A stretch of DNA of 11,600 nucleotides from an uncultured Flavobacterium sp. (GTDB lineage: Bacteria; Bacteroidota; Bacteroidia; Flavobacteriales; Flavobacteriaceae): NCBI RefSeq assembly GCF_946482535.1, contig NZ_CAMLRU010000077.1, positions 1 through 11,600 of the forward strand, written 5' to 3'. Below, piece after piece: positions 5,781 through 11,600 of this stretch. Each line of letters starts with the position of its first letter. The first letter of the stretch is position 1. A program made the position numbers and the translations under genes. The notes beneath the pieces are model-generated. The model ran no database searches, was not told the DNA's origin, and saw only the letters and a program-made list of their open reading frames with translations.

Positions 5781-7100
5781 TTAATTAGTTATCTTGAATA
5801 AAGCTTTGCGAACTAAGCGACGCGCGTACTCTGAATTCTTGTCAACCGAACTGTCTATTCCTGCTCCTTTAGCATTTAATCTGTTAGGATTAATTCCGGC
5901 TTTTACTAAAATTGCTTTTACATTTTCAGCTCTGGTAGCTGCCAGCTTTTCATTTCTTGCACTACTTCCAACTTCATCAGCATAACCCGAAATTTCAATT
6001 GAAGCTGTAGGATTGTTTCTTAAATAGGTCAAAACAAAACCAATATTATCTGTTGAAGCTGCATTAGGCTGTGATACATTTTTATCAAAATAAGCGGCAA
6101 TATAGCCTTCATTAATCAACTGCTCTAACATATTTTTAGAAAGGGTAGAGTTGTTGGTGCTGTTGTTATTGCTGATTGAGCTATCGATATATTTTTCTAA
6201 TTCATCAGGAACTCCGTTAGTGTTTTTATCTACCATTCTTCCTTTGGTATCAACGGCAACACCGGCAATAGAATTGTTTTCTACATCTAAATAATCAGGG
6301 ACACCGTCTTTGTCGGTATCGTTCATTAAGGTTTCGATTTCACCGATACGGTTGTTCAACTCAGCAATTTCTTTGTCCTTTTTGTCTAGAATAATAGCCC
6401 AGTCTCCATGAATTTTTTCATTACCAAATGAATAAGACAATCCGAAAGTCATTGATACCTGTTGACCGGAAAGGTTATTGGTACCATCAGCATAAGAGCC
6501 ATCCCAATTAAAATGTTGTCTGTAATAATTCATTGTACTCAAATCAGCAAATACCGCCAATGAGTTGGTCAATCTGAATTGAGGAGAAAACCCAACAATC
6601 AAACCGCCATTCCATTCATGTCTTCCTTTATTATGTCCAGGAGCAATAGTTTCCGGTTGCATGTAGGCAAAGTTAAGTCCGCCATGCAACAACAATCCGA
6701 ATCTTCCGGCAGCTTCTTCGATACCAAATAAACGAACGGCATTAACCACTCCTTGAACACTGGCTCTGTATTGAACCATTTCAAACTCTAAACTTTCACT
6801 ACCGCTTTGGTTTTTGAAATTTTCGTAGTTTAAATCGAGCTTTACACCAAATTTAGGGCTTATCATGTATCTTGCTCCAATTCCGAAAGAATTAAGTTGG
6901 ATTCCGCCAAAAATTTTATCAGGATTACTTGAAAAATAACCGTCAGCATACGGTTTTACACCTTTTCCTTGTCCAACAGACAATTCAATAGACCATTTAT
7001 TATAACTATCTCCAATTATGCCCGTTGTATCAACAGCTACTTGTGCATTAGCTGAATAAAAAGATATAAATGCAAATAGGCTTAGTAGGCTTTTTTTCAT
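5781..7100 (-). CDS. OmpA-family outer-membrane protein
   Basis: A 439-residue outer-membrane protein that probably ties the membrane to peptidoglycan. It has a signal peptide (1-19, cleavage near ANA), then an eight-stranded-type beta-barrel domain (about 30-226) with alternating hydrophobic strands and an ending in SMTFGLSYSFG. A short coiled segment follows (DKKDKEIAELNNRIGEIETLMN), then two Asp-rich calcium-type linker repeats (DTDKDGVPDYLD, 261-272; DKNTNGVPDELE, 291-302), an Asn/Ser-rich spacer, and a C-terminal OmpA domain (about 335-437). The latter has the peptidoglycan-contacting residues expected for the family: D375 in YADEVG and R390 in AATRAENV. The gene is flanked by a near-consensus promoter and a strong terminator, so it is monocistronic and probably highly expressed. 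Confidence 0.95.
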   Translation of the reverse strand: MKKSLLSLFAFISFYSANAQVAVDTTGIIGDSYNKWSIELSVGQGKGVKPYADGYFSSNPDKIFGGIQLNSFGIGARYMISPKFGVKLDLNYENFKNQSGSESLEFEMVQYRASVQGVVNAVRLFGIEEAAGRFGLLLHGGLNFAYMQPETIAPGHNKGRHEWNGGLIVGFSPQFRLTNSLAVFADLSTMNYYRQHFNWDGSYADGTNNLSGQQVSMTFGLSYSFGNEKIHGDWAIILDKKDKEIAELNNRIGEIETLMNDTDKDGVPDYLDVENNSIAGVAVDTKGRMVDKNTNGVPDELEKYIDSSISNNNSTNNSTLSKNMLEQLINEGYIAAYFDKNVSQPNAASTDNIGFVLTYLRNNPTASIEISGYADEVGSSARNEKLAATRAENVKAILVKAGINPNRLNAKGAGIDSSVDKNSEYARRLVRKALFKITN

Positions 7101-7141
7101 ACGTGAAGTATTTAATATTTAATTAAATGTTAAAATCTTTA

Positions 7142-7171
7142 CAAATATAAATGTTTACAATTAATAATCAA
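7142..7171 (-). promoter_or_regulatory. Strong predicted promoter of the OmpA-family gene
   Basis: On the minus strand, TTG (complement of 7169-7171), 19 nt, then TATATTTG (complement of 7142-7149) is an exact match to the Bacteroidota consensus in both elements. The predicted leader is about 35 nt, longer than for the other genes here. Confidence 0.75.
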
Positions 7172-7304
7172 CTTTTTTATATTTTATTGACATTACAAAT
7201 CGAATTTCACTTAATATTTACATCAAATCAACCTGATTTTAATATAGAACAGTATTTTTAGGTTAATCATTTGTAAAACAGAGAAGGCAGTTAATTATAA
7301 ATAT

Positions 7305-7312
7305 TAATTTTG
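7305..7312 (+). promoter_or_regulatory. -7 element of the thioesterase gene
   Basis: TAATTTTG is an exact match to TAnnTTTG, with a start site predicted about 8-10 nt before the ATG at 7328. No good -33 element is found 18-20 nt upstream, so the promoter may depend on an activator or be weak. The last three bases (TTG) could be mistaken for a start codon. Confidence 0.45.
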
Positions 7313-7327
7313 TTAAAAATTTATACT

Positions 7328-7720
7328 ATGAGATTTCATACCAGAAAATGGGTAAAGCCTGAGGACTTAAACCCTAACAGTACTTTGTTCGGCGGACGAC
7401 TTCTAGCATGGATAGATGAAGAATTGGCTTTGTATTCCATCATACAATTAGAAAATCCTAAGATTGTAACCAAACATATGTCGGAGATTAATTTCAGGAG
7501 TTCGGCCAAACAAGGCGATATTGTAGAAATCGGTATCGATGTGGTGAAGTTTGGTAAATCGTCATTGACACTGACTTGTCAGGTCAGAAACATGATGACC
7601 CGAGAAATCATTATCACTATTGACACCATCACTATGGTAAGTCTCGGACCTGATGGTAAACCAAAACCACACGGAAAAACCCAAATCGAATTTATTCAGG
7701 ACAGATTAACAGGCTATTAA
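7328..7720 (+). CDS. Acyl-CoA thioesterase, hotdog fold (YciA-like)
   Basis: A 130-residue hotdog-fold thioesterase that would hydrolyse acyl-CoA to the free acid and CoA in the cytoplasm. It shows the family signature near the N terminus: N15, then TLFGGRLLAWIDEELA, with D30 as the likely catalytic acid at the start of the central helix. It continues with MSEINFRSSAKQGDIVEI and a late strand IITIDTITMVSLGPDGKPKPHG. The length is normal for the short single-domain YciA/BACH type, and the chain length of the acyl substrate cannot be read. The frame is open to a TTG at 7310, but that TTG is part of the predicted -7 promoter element, so the ATG at 7328 is chosen. The stop overlaps the stop of the convergent channel gene. 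Confidence 0.92.
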   Translation: MRFHTRKWVKPEDLNPNSTLFGGRLLAWIDEELALYSIIQLENPKIVTKHMSEINFRSSAKQGDIVEIGIDVVKFGKSSLTLTCQVRNMMTREIIITIDTITMVSLGPDGKPKPHGKTQIEFIQDRLTGY

Positions 7721-8976
7721 TCCACAAAGTCACTTTTGCCGGAAGGCATTTCATAAATCTGCAAATCAAAATAGGGAATAGAAGCAAAGATATGGTCAAA
7801 AATATCGGCCATAATGTATTCGTAGTTCTCGAATCTTTTGTCATTGGAGAAAGTGTAAATCTCTAAAGGAATACCTTGAGCCGTCGGCTGTAATTGACGG
7901 CACAACAAAATCATGTCTTTGTTCAAGCCCGGATATTGATTCAAATATTGAGTAATGTATTTTCGGAACAACCCAAAATTGGTCATGTTTCTTCCGTTAA
8001 TCAATAAAGATTTGTCGATTTGATGGGAAGCATTAAACTTGTTGATTTCAGTTTGGCGATGCTCAATATAATTTGTTACCAATTGGATTTTTTTCAATTC
8101 TTCTAATTCATTTTCATCCAAGAATCGAATGCTGTTGGCTTTGATTAAAATATGTCTTTTGATGCGTCTTCCACTGGAATCTAACATACCGCGCCAGTTT
8201 CGGAAAGAATCGGAAATCATGCTGTAGGTAGGAATCGTGGTTGTAGTGTTATCAAAATTGCGCACTTTTACCGTGGCCAAATTGATTTCAATCACATCAC
8301 CATCGGCACCGAATTTGTCAAAAGTAATCCAATCACCAATGCGAACCATATCGTTCAAAGACACTTGCACACTGGCCACAAACCCCAAAATAGTATCTCT
8401 GAAAATCAAAATGATAATAGCTGAAACGGCTCCAAAAGTCCCCAACATGGCATTGGTACTAATGTCAAAAACTTTGGAAATAATAATGATGAAACCAAAT
8501 GTCCACAACACTATCATAATTACCTGGATGTAACTGTCAATAGGCTTATCGCTGTAAGACGGATTTGATTTTAAATGATCGCGAAACGCATTGAGGATGG
8601 TTTTGATAATCCATAAACTGAGCAAGACAATATAAATGCCAACCAATTTTCCGAAAATACTTTCCCAATACACAAAGTTTTCTAAAATAATCGGCACCGA
8701 TTTGTAGATGAACAATAACGGAATCAAATGAGCCGTGTACTTCGCTGTTTTATTGGAAACCAATAAATCATCAAATCTGGTTTTGGTTCTTCGGGCTACG
8801 ATGATCATTATTCTCACCAAAGTATATCTGAAAATGAGAAAAATAGCATAAGCGATAAAAGCCAATACCATAATATTGATGGCCAAACTTAAATAGGAAG
8901 ATAGCGTTTCGCCAAAATCCCATTTCTTGAATAGCGGATAACTCCAGTCAAATATTTTCTCAACGATTTTATGCAT
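7717..8976 (-). CDS. Mechanosensitive channel, MscS family, YbdG-like
   Basis: A 419-residue membrane channel that opens under membrane tension to release solutes during osmotic downshock. Hydrophobic helices lie at about 30-50, 81-97, 109-130, 147-168 and 175-205. The last is the pore helix (GAVSAIIILIFRDTILGFVASVQ), followed directly by the MscS-domain start SLNDMVRIGDWITF (206-219). The cytoplasmic part contains NFDNTTTTIPTYSMISDSFRNWRGM and a C terminus with CRQLQPTAQGIPLEIYTFSND and ADIFDHIFASIP, both very like E. coli YbdG (MscM activity). The gene starts inside the 3' end of the DUF3817 gene (8-bp overlap), so the two are one operon and probably translationally coupled. Its stop overlaps that of the convergent thioesterase gene. 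Confidence 0.93.
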   Translation of the reverse strand: MHKIVEKIFDWSYPLFKKWDFGETLSSYLSLAINIMVLAFIAYAIFLIFRYTLVRIMIIVARRTKTRFDDLLVSNKTAKYTAHLIPLLFIYKSVPIILENFVYWESIFGKLVGIYIVLLSLWIIKTILNAFRDHLKSNPSYSDKPIDSYIQVIMIVLWTFGFIIIISKVFDISTNAMLGTFGAVSAIIILIFRDTILGFVASVQVSLNDMVRIGDWITFDKFGADGDVIEINLATVKVRNFDNTTTTIPTYSMISDSFRNWRGMLDSSGRRIKRHILIKANSIRFLDENELEELKKIQLVTNYIEHRQTEINKFNASHQIDKSLLINGRNMTNFGLFRKYITQYLNQYPGLNKDMILLCRQLQPTAQGIPLEIYTFSNDKRFENYEYIMADIFDHIFASIPYFDLQIYEMPSGKSDFVD

Positions 8977-9253
8977 CTTTTACATATTTTTTTTCCACAT
9001 AGAAAGTAGCAAACGGTAAAAGCGAAGCCAATTGCACTATGGCCAATTCTTTGAAATTCCAATTCTGATTCTTATATATGGCAAAAGCCAAAGCAACATA
9101 GCCTATAAATAATAATCCATGAGCCATTCCGATTGGAAATAACAAGGTTTTATACAAATCCAAATTAGAGGGTTTGATAACCAACATATTAAAAAATAAA
9201 ACCAGATAGGAAATGCCTTCAGCGATGGCGGTGAACTTAAAAAACTTGGTCAT
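8969..9253 (-). CDS. DUF3817 small membrane protein
   Basis: A 94-residue membrane protein from the ATG at 9253, with the features of DUF3817: an N-terminal AEGISYLVLF segment, a mid-protein GMAHGLLFIGYVALAF segment with a conserved histidine in the membrane, and a third hydrophobic stretch (ELAIVQLASLLPFATFYVEKK). Three helices are predicted at about 7-27, 38-60 and 69-86. The function of the family is not established. The frame can be extended to a TTG at 9274, but that TTG is the end of an exact -7 promoter element, so 9253 is the likely start. It is the first gene of an operon with the MscS-family channel, whose start codon lies inside the last codons of this gene. Confidence 0.88.
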   Translation of the reverse strand: MTKFFKFTAIAEGISYLVLFFNMLVIKPSNLDLYKTLLFPIGMAHGLLFIGYVALAFAIYKNQNWNFKELAIVQLASLLPFATFYVEKKYVKDA

Positions 9254-9271
9254 GTTTACAGAATTTATCCG

Positions 9272-9300
9272 CAAAATTAAGTAATAACATTTTAAACCAA
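9272..9300 (-). promoter_or_regulatory. Predicted promoter of the DUF3817-channel operon
   Basis: On the minus strand, TTG (complement of 9298-9300), 18 nt, then TAATTTTG (complement of 9272-9279) matches the Bacteroidota consensus exactly. The leader to the ATG at 9253 would be about 12 nt. Its -33 region interlocks with that of the divergent promoter. Confidence 0.7.
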
Positions 9301-9312
9301 TTAAAAAGCGGT

Positions 9313-9320
9313 TACTTTTG
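9313..9320 (+). promoter_or_regulatory. -7 element of the DUF6155-like gene
   Basis: TACTTTTG is an exact TAnnTTTG match, 16 nt before the ATG at 9337. The -33 position holds TTTA (9290-9293) rather than TTTG, 19 nt upstream, inside the promoter of the divergent operon. Confidence 0.5.
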
Positions 9321-9336
9321 TTCTTATAATTACACC

Positions 9337-9852
9337 ATGAGCAAAAGAGATTTAAAAAAATACTTGGCCGAACTTTCCAAAGAACAACTTGAGGAGCAAA
9401 TTATCGAGCTATATGACAAATTCAGCGGTGTCAAAGTATACTATGATTTTGCATTCAATCCCAATGAAGACAAGTTGGTTCGGGAAGCTAAATTTAAAAT
9501 CTCTAACGAATACTTTCCGGTAAAGGGCAAAAAAGCCAAAATGCGTCGCTCTGTAGCACAAAAATTCATCAAACATTTTATATCATTGGGCGTTGATTCC
9601 TATATCATTGCCGATATAATGCTTTATAACATTGAGATTGCCCAAACTTTTTCGGCCGAAAAAATCATAAAACAGGAACTCTTTTTTAAAAGCATGCTGA
9701 CTTCCTACCAGCAAGCAGTGAGTTTTATGATTGAAAAGGGTATTTTGGCCGATTTTCAAAGTAGAGTAGTGGCTGTAAAAGAAGAAACTATTGCTCAAAA
9801 ATGGTTCAATCATTACGAGTTTGTTGCGGTGGTGGAAAGACTCGAATATTAA
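9337..9852 (+). CDS. DUF6155-like protein, unknown function
   Basis: A 171-residue soluble protein with no signal peptide or membrane helix. It starts MSKRDLKKYLAELSKEQLEEQIIELYDKF, a charged helical region, followed by VKVYYDFAFNPNEDKLVREAKFKI and EYFPVKGKKAKMRRSVAQKFIKHF. The remainder is helical and ends HYEFVAVVERLEY. The YYDFxFNPNED motif and the basic KGKKAKMRRS segment (63-72) fit my memory of the Bacteroidota family DUF6155, whose function is not known; the assignment should be confirmed by profile search. The basic central segment might contact nucleic acid, which is only inference. The gene is followed 76 bp later by the helicase gene in the same direction, but a separate -7 element lies between them, so joint transcription is uncertain. 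Confidence 0.88.
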   Translation: MSKRDLKKYLAELSKEQLEEQIIELYDKFSGVKVYYDFAFNPNEDKLVREAKFKISNEYFPVKGKKAKMRRSVAQKFIKHFISLGVDSYIIADIMLYNIEIAQTFSAEKIIKQELFFKSMLTSYQQAVSFMIEKGILADFQSRVVAVKEETIAQKWFNHYEFVAVVERLEY

Positions 9853-9901
9853 TTTTTTGTTATTTAGAAAATTAAATGATGGGATAACTCTTTTTTAGCT
9901 G

Positions 9902-9909
9902 TACTTTTG
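9902..9909 (+). promoter_or_regulatory. -7 element of the helicase gene
   Basis: TACTTTTG is an exact TAnnTTTG match giving a leader of roughly 12-14 nt before the ATG at 9929. No TTG is found at the right distance upstream, so the promoter is incomplete by consensus. The surrounding TTTTGCAAAA (9905-9914) is a short palindrome. Confidence 0.4.
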
Positions 9910-9928
9910 CAAAATTGTACAAATCGCT

Positions 9929-11455
9929 ATGTCTCAGAAAGATTTTAAGGTTGAAATAGAAGAAAAAAAGGAGCTTTACAGTTACCAAAAGGGCGATATT
10001 GACAAAATTTTTGACCGATTGGATAATGCACCAAGCGACCACCACTTGTTATACCAATTGCCCACAGGTGGCGGAAAAACGGTAATTTTTTCAGAAATTG
10101 TCCGTCGGTATTTATCTAAACACGACAAGAAAGTAGTGGTTTTAACTCACCGAATTGAGCTTTGTAAGCAAACCTCAAAGATGCTCAAAGGTTTCGATGT
10201 TAAAAACAAAATCATCAACAGCAACATCAAAGAATTACCCGATCAAGACGAATATTCTTGTTTTGTGGCTATGGTGGAAACGCTCAAAAATCGCTTGAAT
10301 GATGAGAAGTTAATGATTGACAATGTGGGTTTGGTGATTATTGATGAAGCCCATTATAATTCGTTCCGAAAATTATTCAGCCAATTCAAGAAATCATTTA
10401 TTTTAGGAGTTACCGCAACACCTTTGAGCTCGAATATTAAGTTGCCGATGCATCAAAATTATGATGAATTAATTGTTGGTGATACCATTCAATCGCTTAT
10501 AGACAAAGGCTTTTTGGCCAAAGCAACCACTTACAGTTATGATGTTGGTTTGACTTCGCTTAAAGTTGGTATCAATGGTGATTACACGGTAAAATCTTCG
10601 GATGATTTGTATATGAATATGGTGATGCAGGAGAAACTATTGCATGCTTATACCGAGAAATCATTAGGCAAAAAAACACTGATTTTCAATAACGGTATCA
10701 ACACTTCGCTGTATGTTTACGATACTTTTAAAGAAGCAGGTTTTCCTATTAAACACTTGGACAATACCACATCAACAGAAGATCGAAAAGATATTTTACA
10801 ATGGTTTAAAAAGACACCGGATGCTATTTTAACTTCGGTTGGAATCTTGACTACCGGATTTGATGAGCCTACGGTTGAAAGCATCATACTAAATCGCGCC
10901 ACAAAATCATTGACCTTGTATTTTCAAATGATTGGTCGCGGCTCGCGTAAATTGCCACATAAAGACGAATTTATAGTAATTGATTTGGGAAATAATGCTT
11001 TGCGATTTGGTTTGTGGAATGATCCGGTTGATTGGCAGCATATTTTTAAATCACCCGAATATTATTTGGAAAGTCTGCGTGACGATGCCGAAATCGAATT
11101 CAATTTCAAATATAAAATGCCGGATGCTATCCGTAAAATGTTTGCCAAAACTGCCGAGGTTACTATGGATATCGAGGAAGAATTCAAAAAGAACTCTGCG
11201 ATGAATTTGCGCGCCAAAGAAGTCTTGGAAAAATCCATCAATCAACATGCATTAATGTGTGTGGAAAATTCTACCGATTTAAACGGAGCACGAATGTTAG
11301 CCAAATTATTATCAGACGATATTGAAAGCCGCGTTAAAAGATTTGTAAACTGCTTGGGAAAAACCAGTAAGAATTATCGAGAATGGTTAATTGAAGATTA
11401 CAAAACCAAATTAAGCTTGGCCATCGGAAAACAATACAGAGCTTTAAATTTTTGA
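9929..11455 (+). CDS. Superfamily 2 DEAD/DEAH-box helicase, RadD-like
   Basis: A 508-residue ATP-dependent helicase or translocase. Motifs in order: a Q-type YSYQKGDI (17-24), Walker A LPTGGGKT (44-51), Ia VVVLTHRIELCKQT (69-82), Walker B DEAH (139-142), III VTATP (161-165), IV KTLIFNNG (249-256), V VGILTTGFDEP (304-314) and VI QMIGRGSRKLP (333-343) with both arginines. All catalytic residues are present. The second RecA domain ends near 355 (FIVIDLG). The remaining 150 residues are helical and charged, with no zinc ligands or other domain I can name. The motif V-VI stretch resembles E. coli RadD (YejH), a repair protein, but the C terminus differs, so the substrate is open. No nuclease, methylase or other defence partner is visible in the window. 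Confidence 0.93.
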   Translation: MSQKDFKVEIEEKKELYSYQKGDIDKIFDRLDNAPSDHHLLYQLPTGGGKTVIFSEIVRRYLSKHDKKVVVLTHRIELCKQTSKMLKGFDVKNKIINSNIKELPDQDEYSCFVAMVETLKNRLNDEKLMIDNVGLVIIDEAHYNSFRKLFSQFKKSFILGVTATPLSSNIKLPMHQNYDELIVGDTIQSLIDKGFLAKATTYSYDVGLTSLKVGINGDYTVKSSDDLYMNMVMQEKLLHAYTEKSLGKKTLIFNNGINTSLYVYDTFKEAGFPIKHLDNTTSTEDRKDILQWFKKTPDAILTSVGILTTGFDEPTVESIILNRATKSLTLYFQMIGRGSRKLPHKDEFIVIDLGNNALRFGLWNDPVDWQHIFKSPEYYLESLRDDAEIEFNFKYKMPDAIRKMFAKTAEVTMDIEEEFKKNSAMNLRAKEVLEKSINQHALMCVENSTDLNGARMLAKLLSDDIESRVKRFVNCLGKTSKNYREWLIEDYKTKLSLAIGKQYRALNF

Positions 11456-11600
11456 TTGTTATAATTGAAGTAAGGTAGTTTATTACTTTTAAAATCAATC
11501 TTTTAAACTAATACAGTAATGATTTATAAAAATGTATAATTTCAGAACTATAATTTATATTATGTAAAATAGAATTTTTCAAAACCCCGTAAGCTGAACT
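11456..11600. other. AT-rich end of window, no gene seen
   Basis: No reading frame or RNA gene is seen in these 145 bp. A weak hairpin, AAGTAA (11468-11473) with TTACTT (11483-11488) followed by TTAAAA, might contribute to ending the helicase transcript but is too AT-rich to call a terminator with confidence. Confidence 0.5.

Noticed and set aside
9901..9920. Operator-like inverted repeat at GTAC...GTAC around TTTTGCAAAA
   Set aside because: The flanking GTAC words are not symmetric about the central palindrome (offset by two bases), and the core is just the end of the -7 element followed by AAAA.
9337..11455. Two-gene defence system (DUF6155-like protein plus helicase)
   Set aside because: There is no nuclease, methylase, reverse transcriptase or mobile-element context, each gene has its own -7 element, and both look like ordinary chromosomal genes. 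Without neighbourhood conservation the claim is not supported.

Overview
The window looks like chromosomal DNA of a Flavobacterium-like member of the Bacteroidota. The DNA is AT-rich. Several genes are preceded by the Bacteroidota-type promoter (TTG or TTTG, 18-19 nt, then TAnnTTTG) with very short leaders and no Shine-Dalgarno sequence. The proteins (OmpA with Asp-rich linker repeats, DUF3817, DUF6155-like, YbdG-like MscS) have the look of this group. No rRNA, tRNA, CRISPR, insertion sequence or phage gene was seen.

Layout. Positions 1-1359 hold three minus-strand genes of unknown function: a partial two-helix membrane protein cut by the left edge, and two small secreted proteins. A 456-bp gene-free region (1360-1815) follows. 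It holds two unrelated tandem arrays, four 11-bp units and seven 7-bp units, upstream of an OmpR-type response regulator and its sensor kinase (1816-3874), which form a tight operon. Two bases after the kinase stop is a perfect 22-bp palindrome whose right end overlaps the promoter of a four-helix DUF2231-like membrane protein (3949-4446), which ends in a clear intrinsic terminator. Next come an uncharacterised 182-residue protein (+) and a convergent 132-residue protein (-) of a Bacteroidota family. Upstream of the latter is a 94-bp segment rich in inverted repeats, flanked by 14-bp direct repeats that include its start codon. An OmpA-family outer-membrane protein (5781-7100, -) has both a near-perfect promoter and a terminator. 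Divergent from it is a hotdog acyl-CoA thioesterase (7328-7720, +), whose stop codon overlaps that of a YbdG-like mechanosensitive channel (7717-8976, -). The channel is the second gene of an operon with a DUF3817 membrane protein. Divergent again are a DUF6155-like protein (9337-9852) and a RadD-like superfamily 2 helicase (9929-11455).

How the genes fit together. Most are housekeeping or envelope genes in one- or two-gene units: signalling (two-component system), envelope (OmpA, MscS, DUF2231, DUF3817), lipid metabolism (thioesterase) and DNA metabolism (helicase). I see no multi-gene novel system. The interesting content is non-coding. The 11-bp direct-repeat array has the geometry expected of an OmpR/PhoB-family binding site and lies upstream of a gene for such a regulator. 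A slippage-prone 7-bp array lies between it and the promoter. A perfect palindrome sits at the DUF2231 promoter. A small structured insertion-like element has apparently duplicated a start codon.
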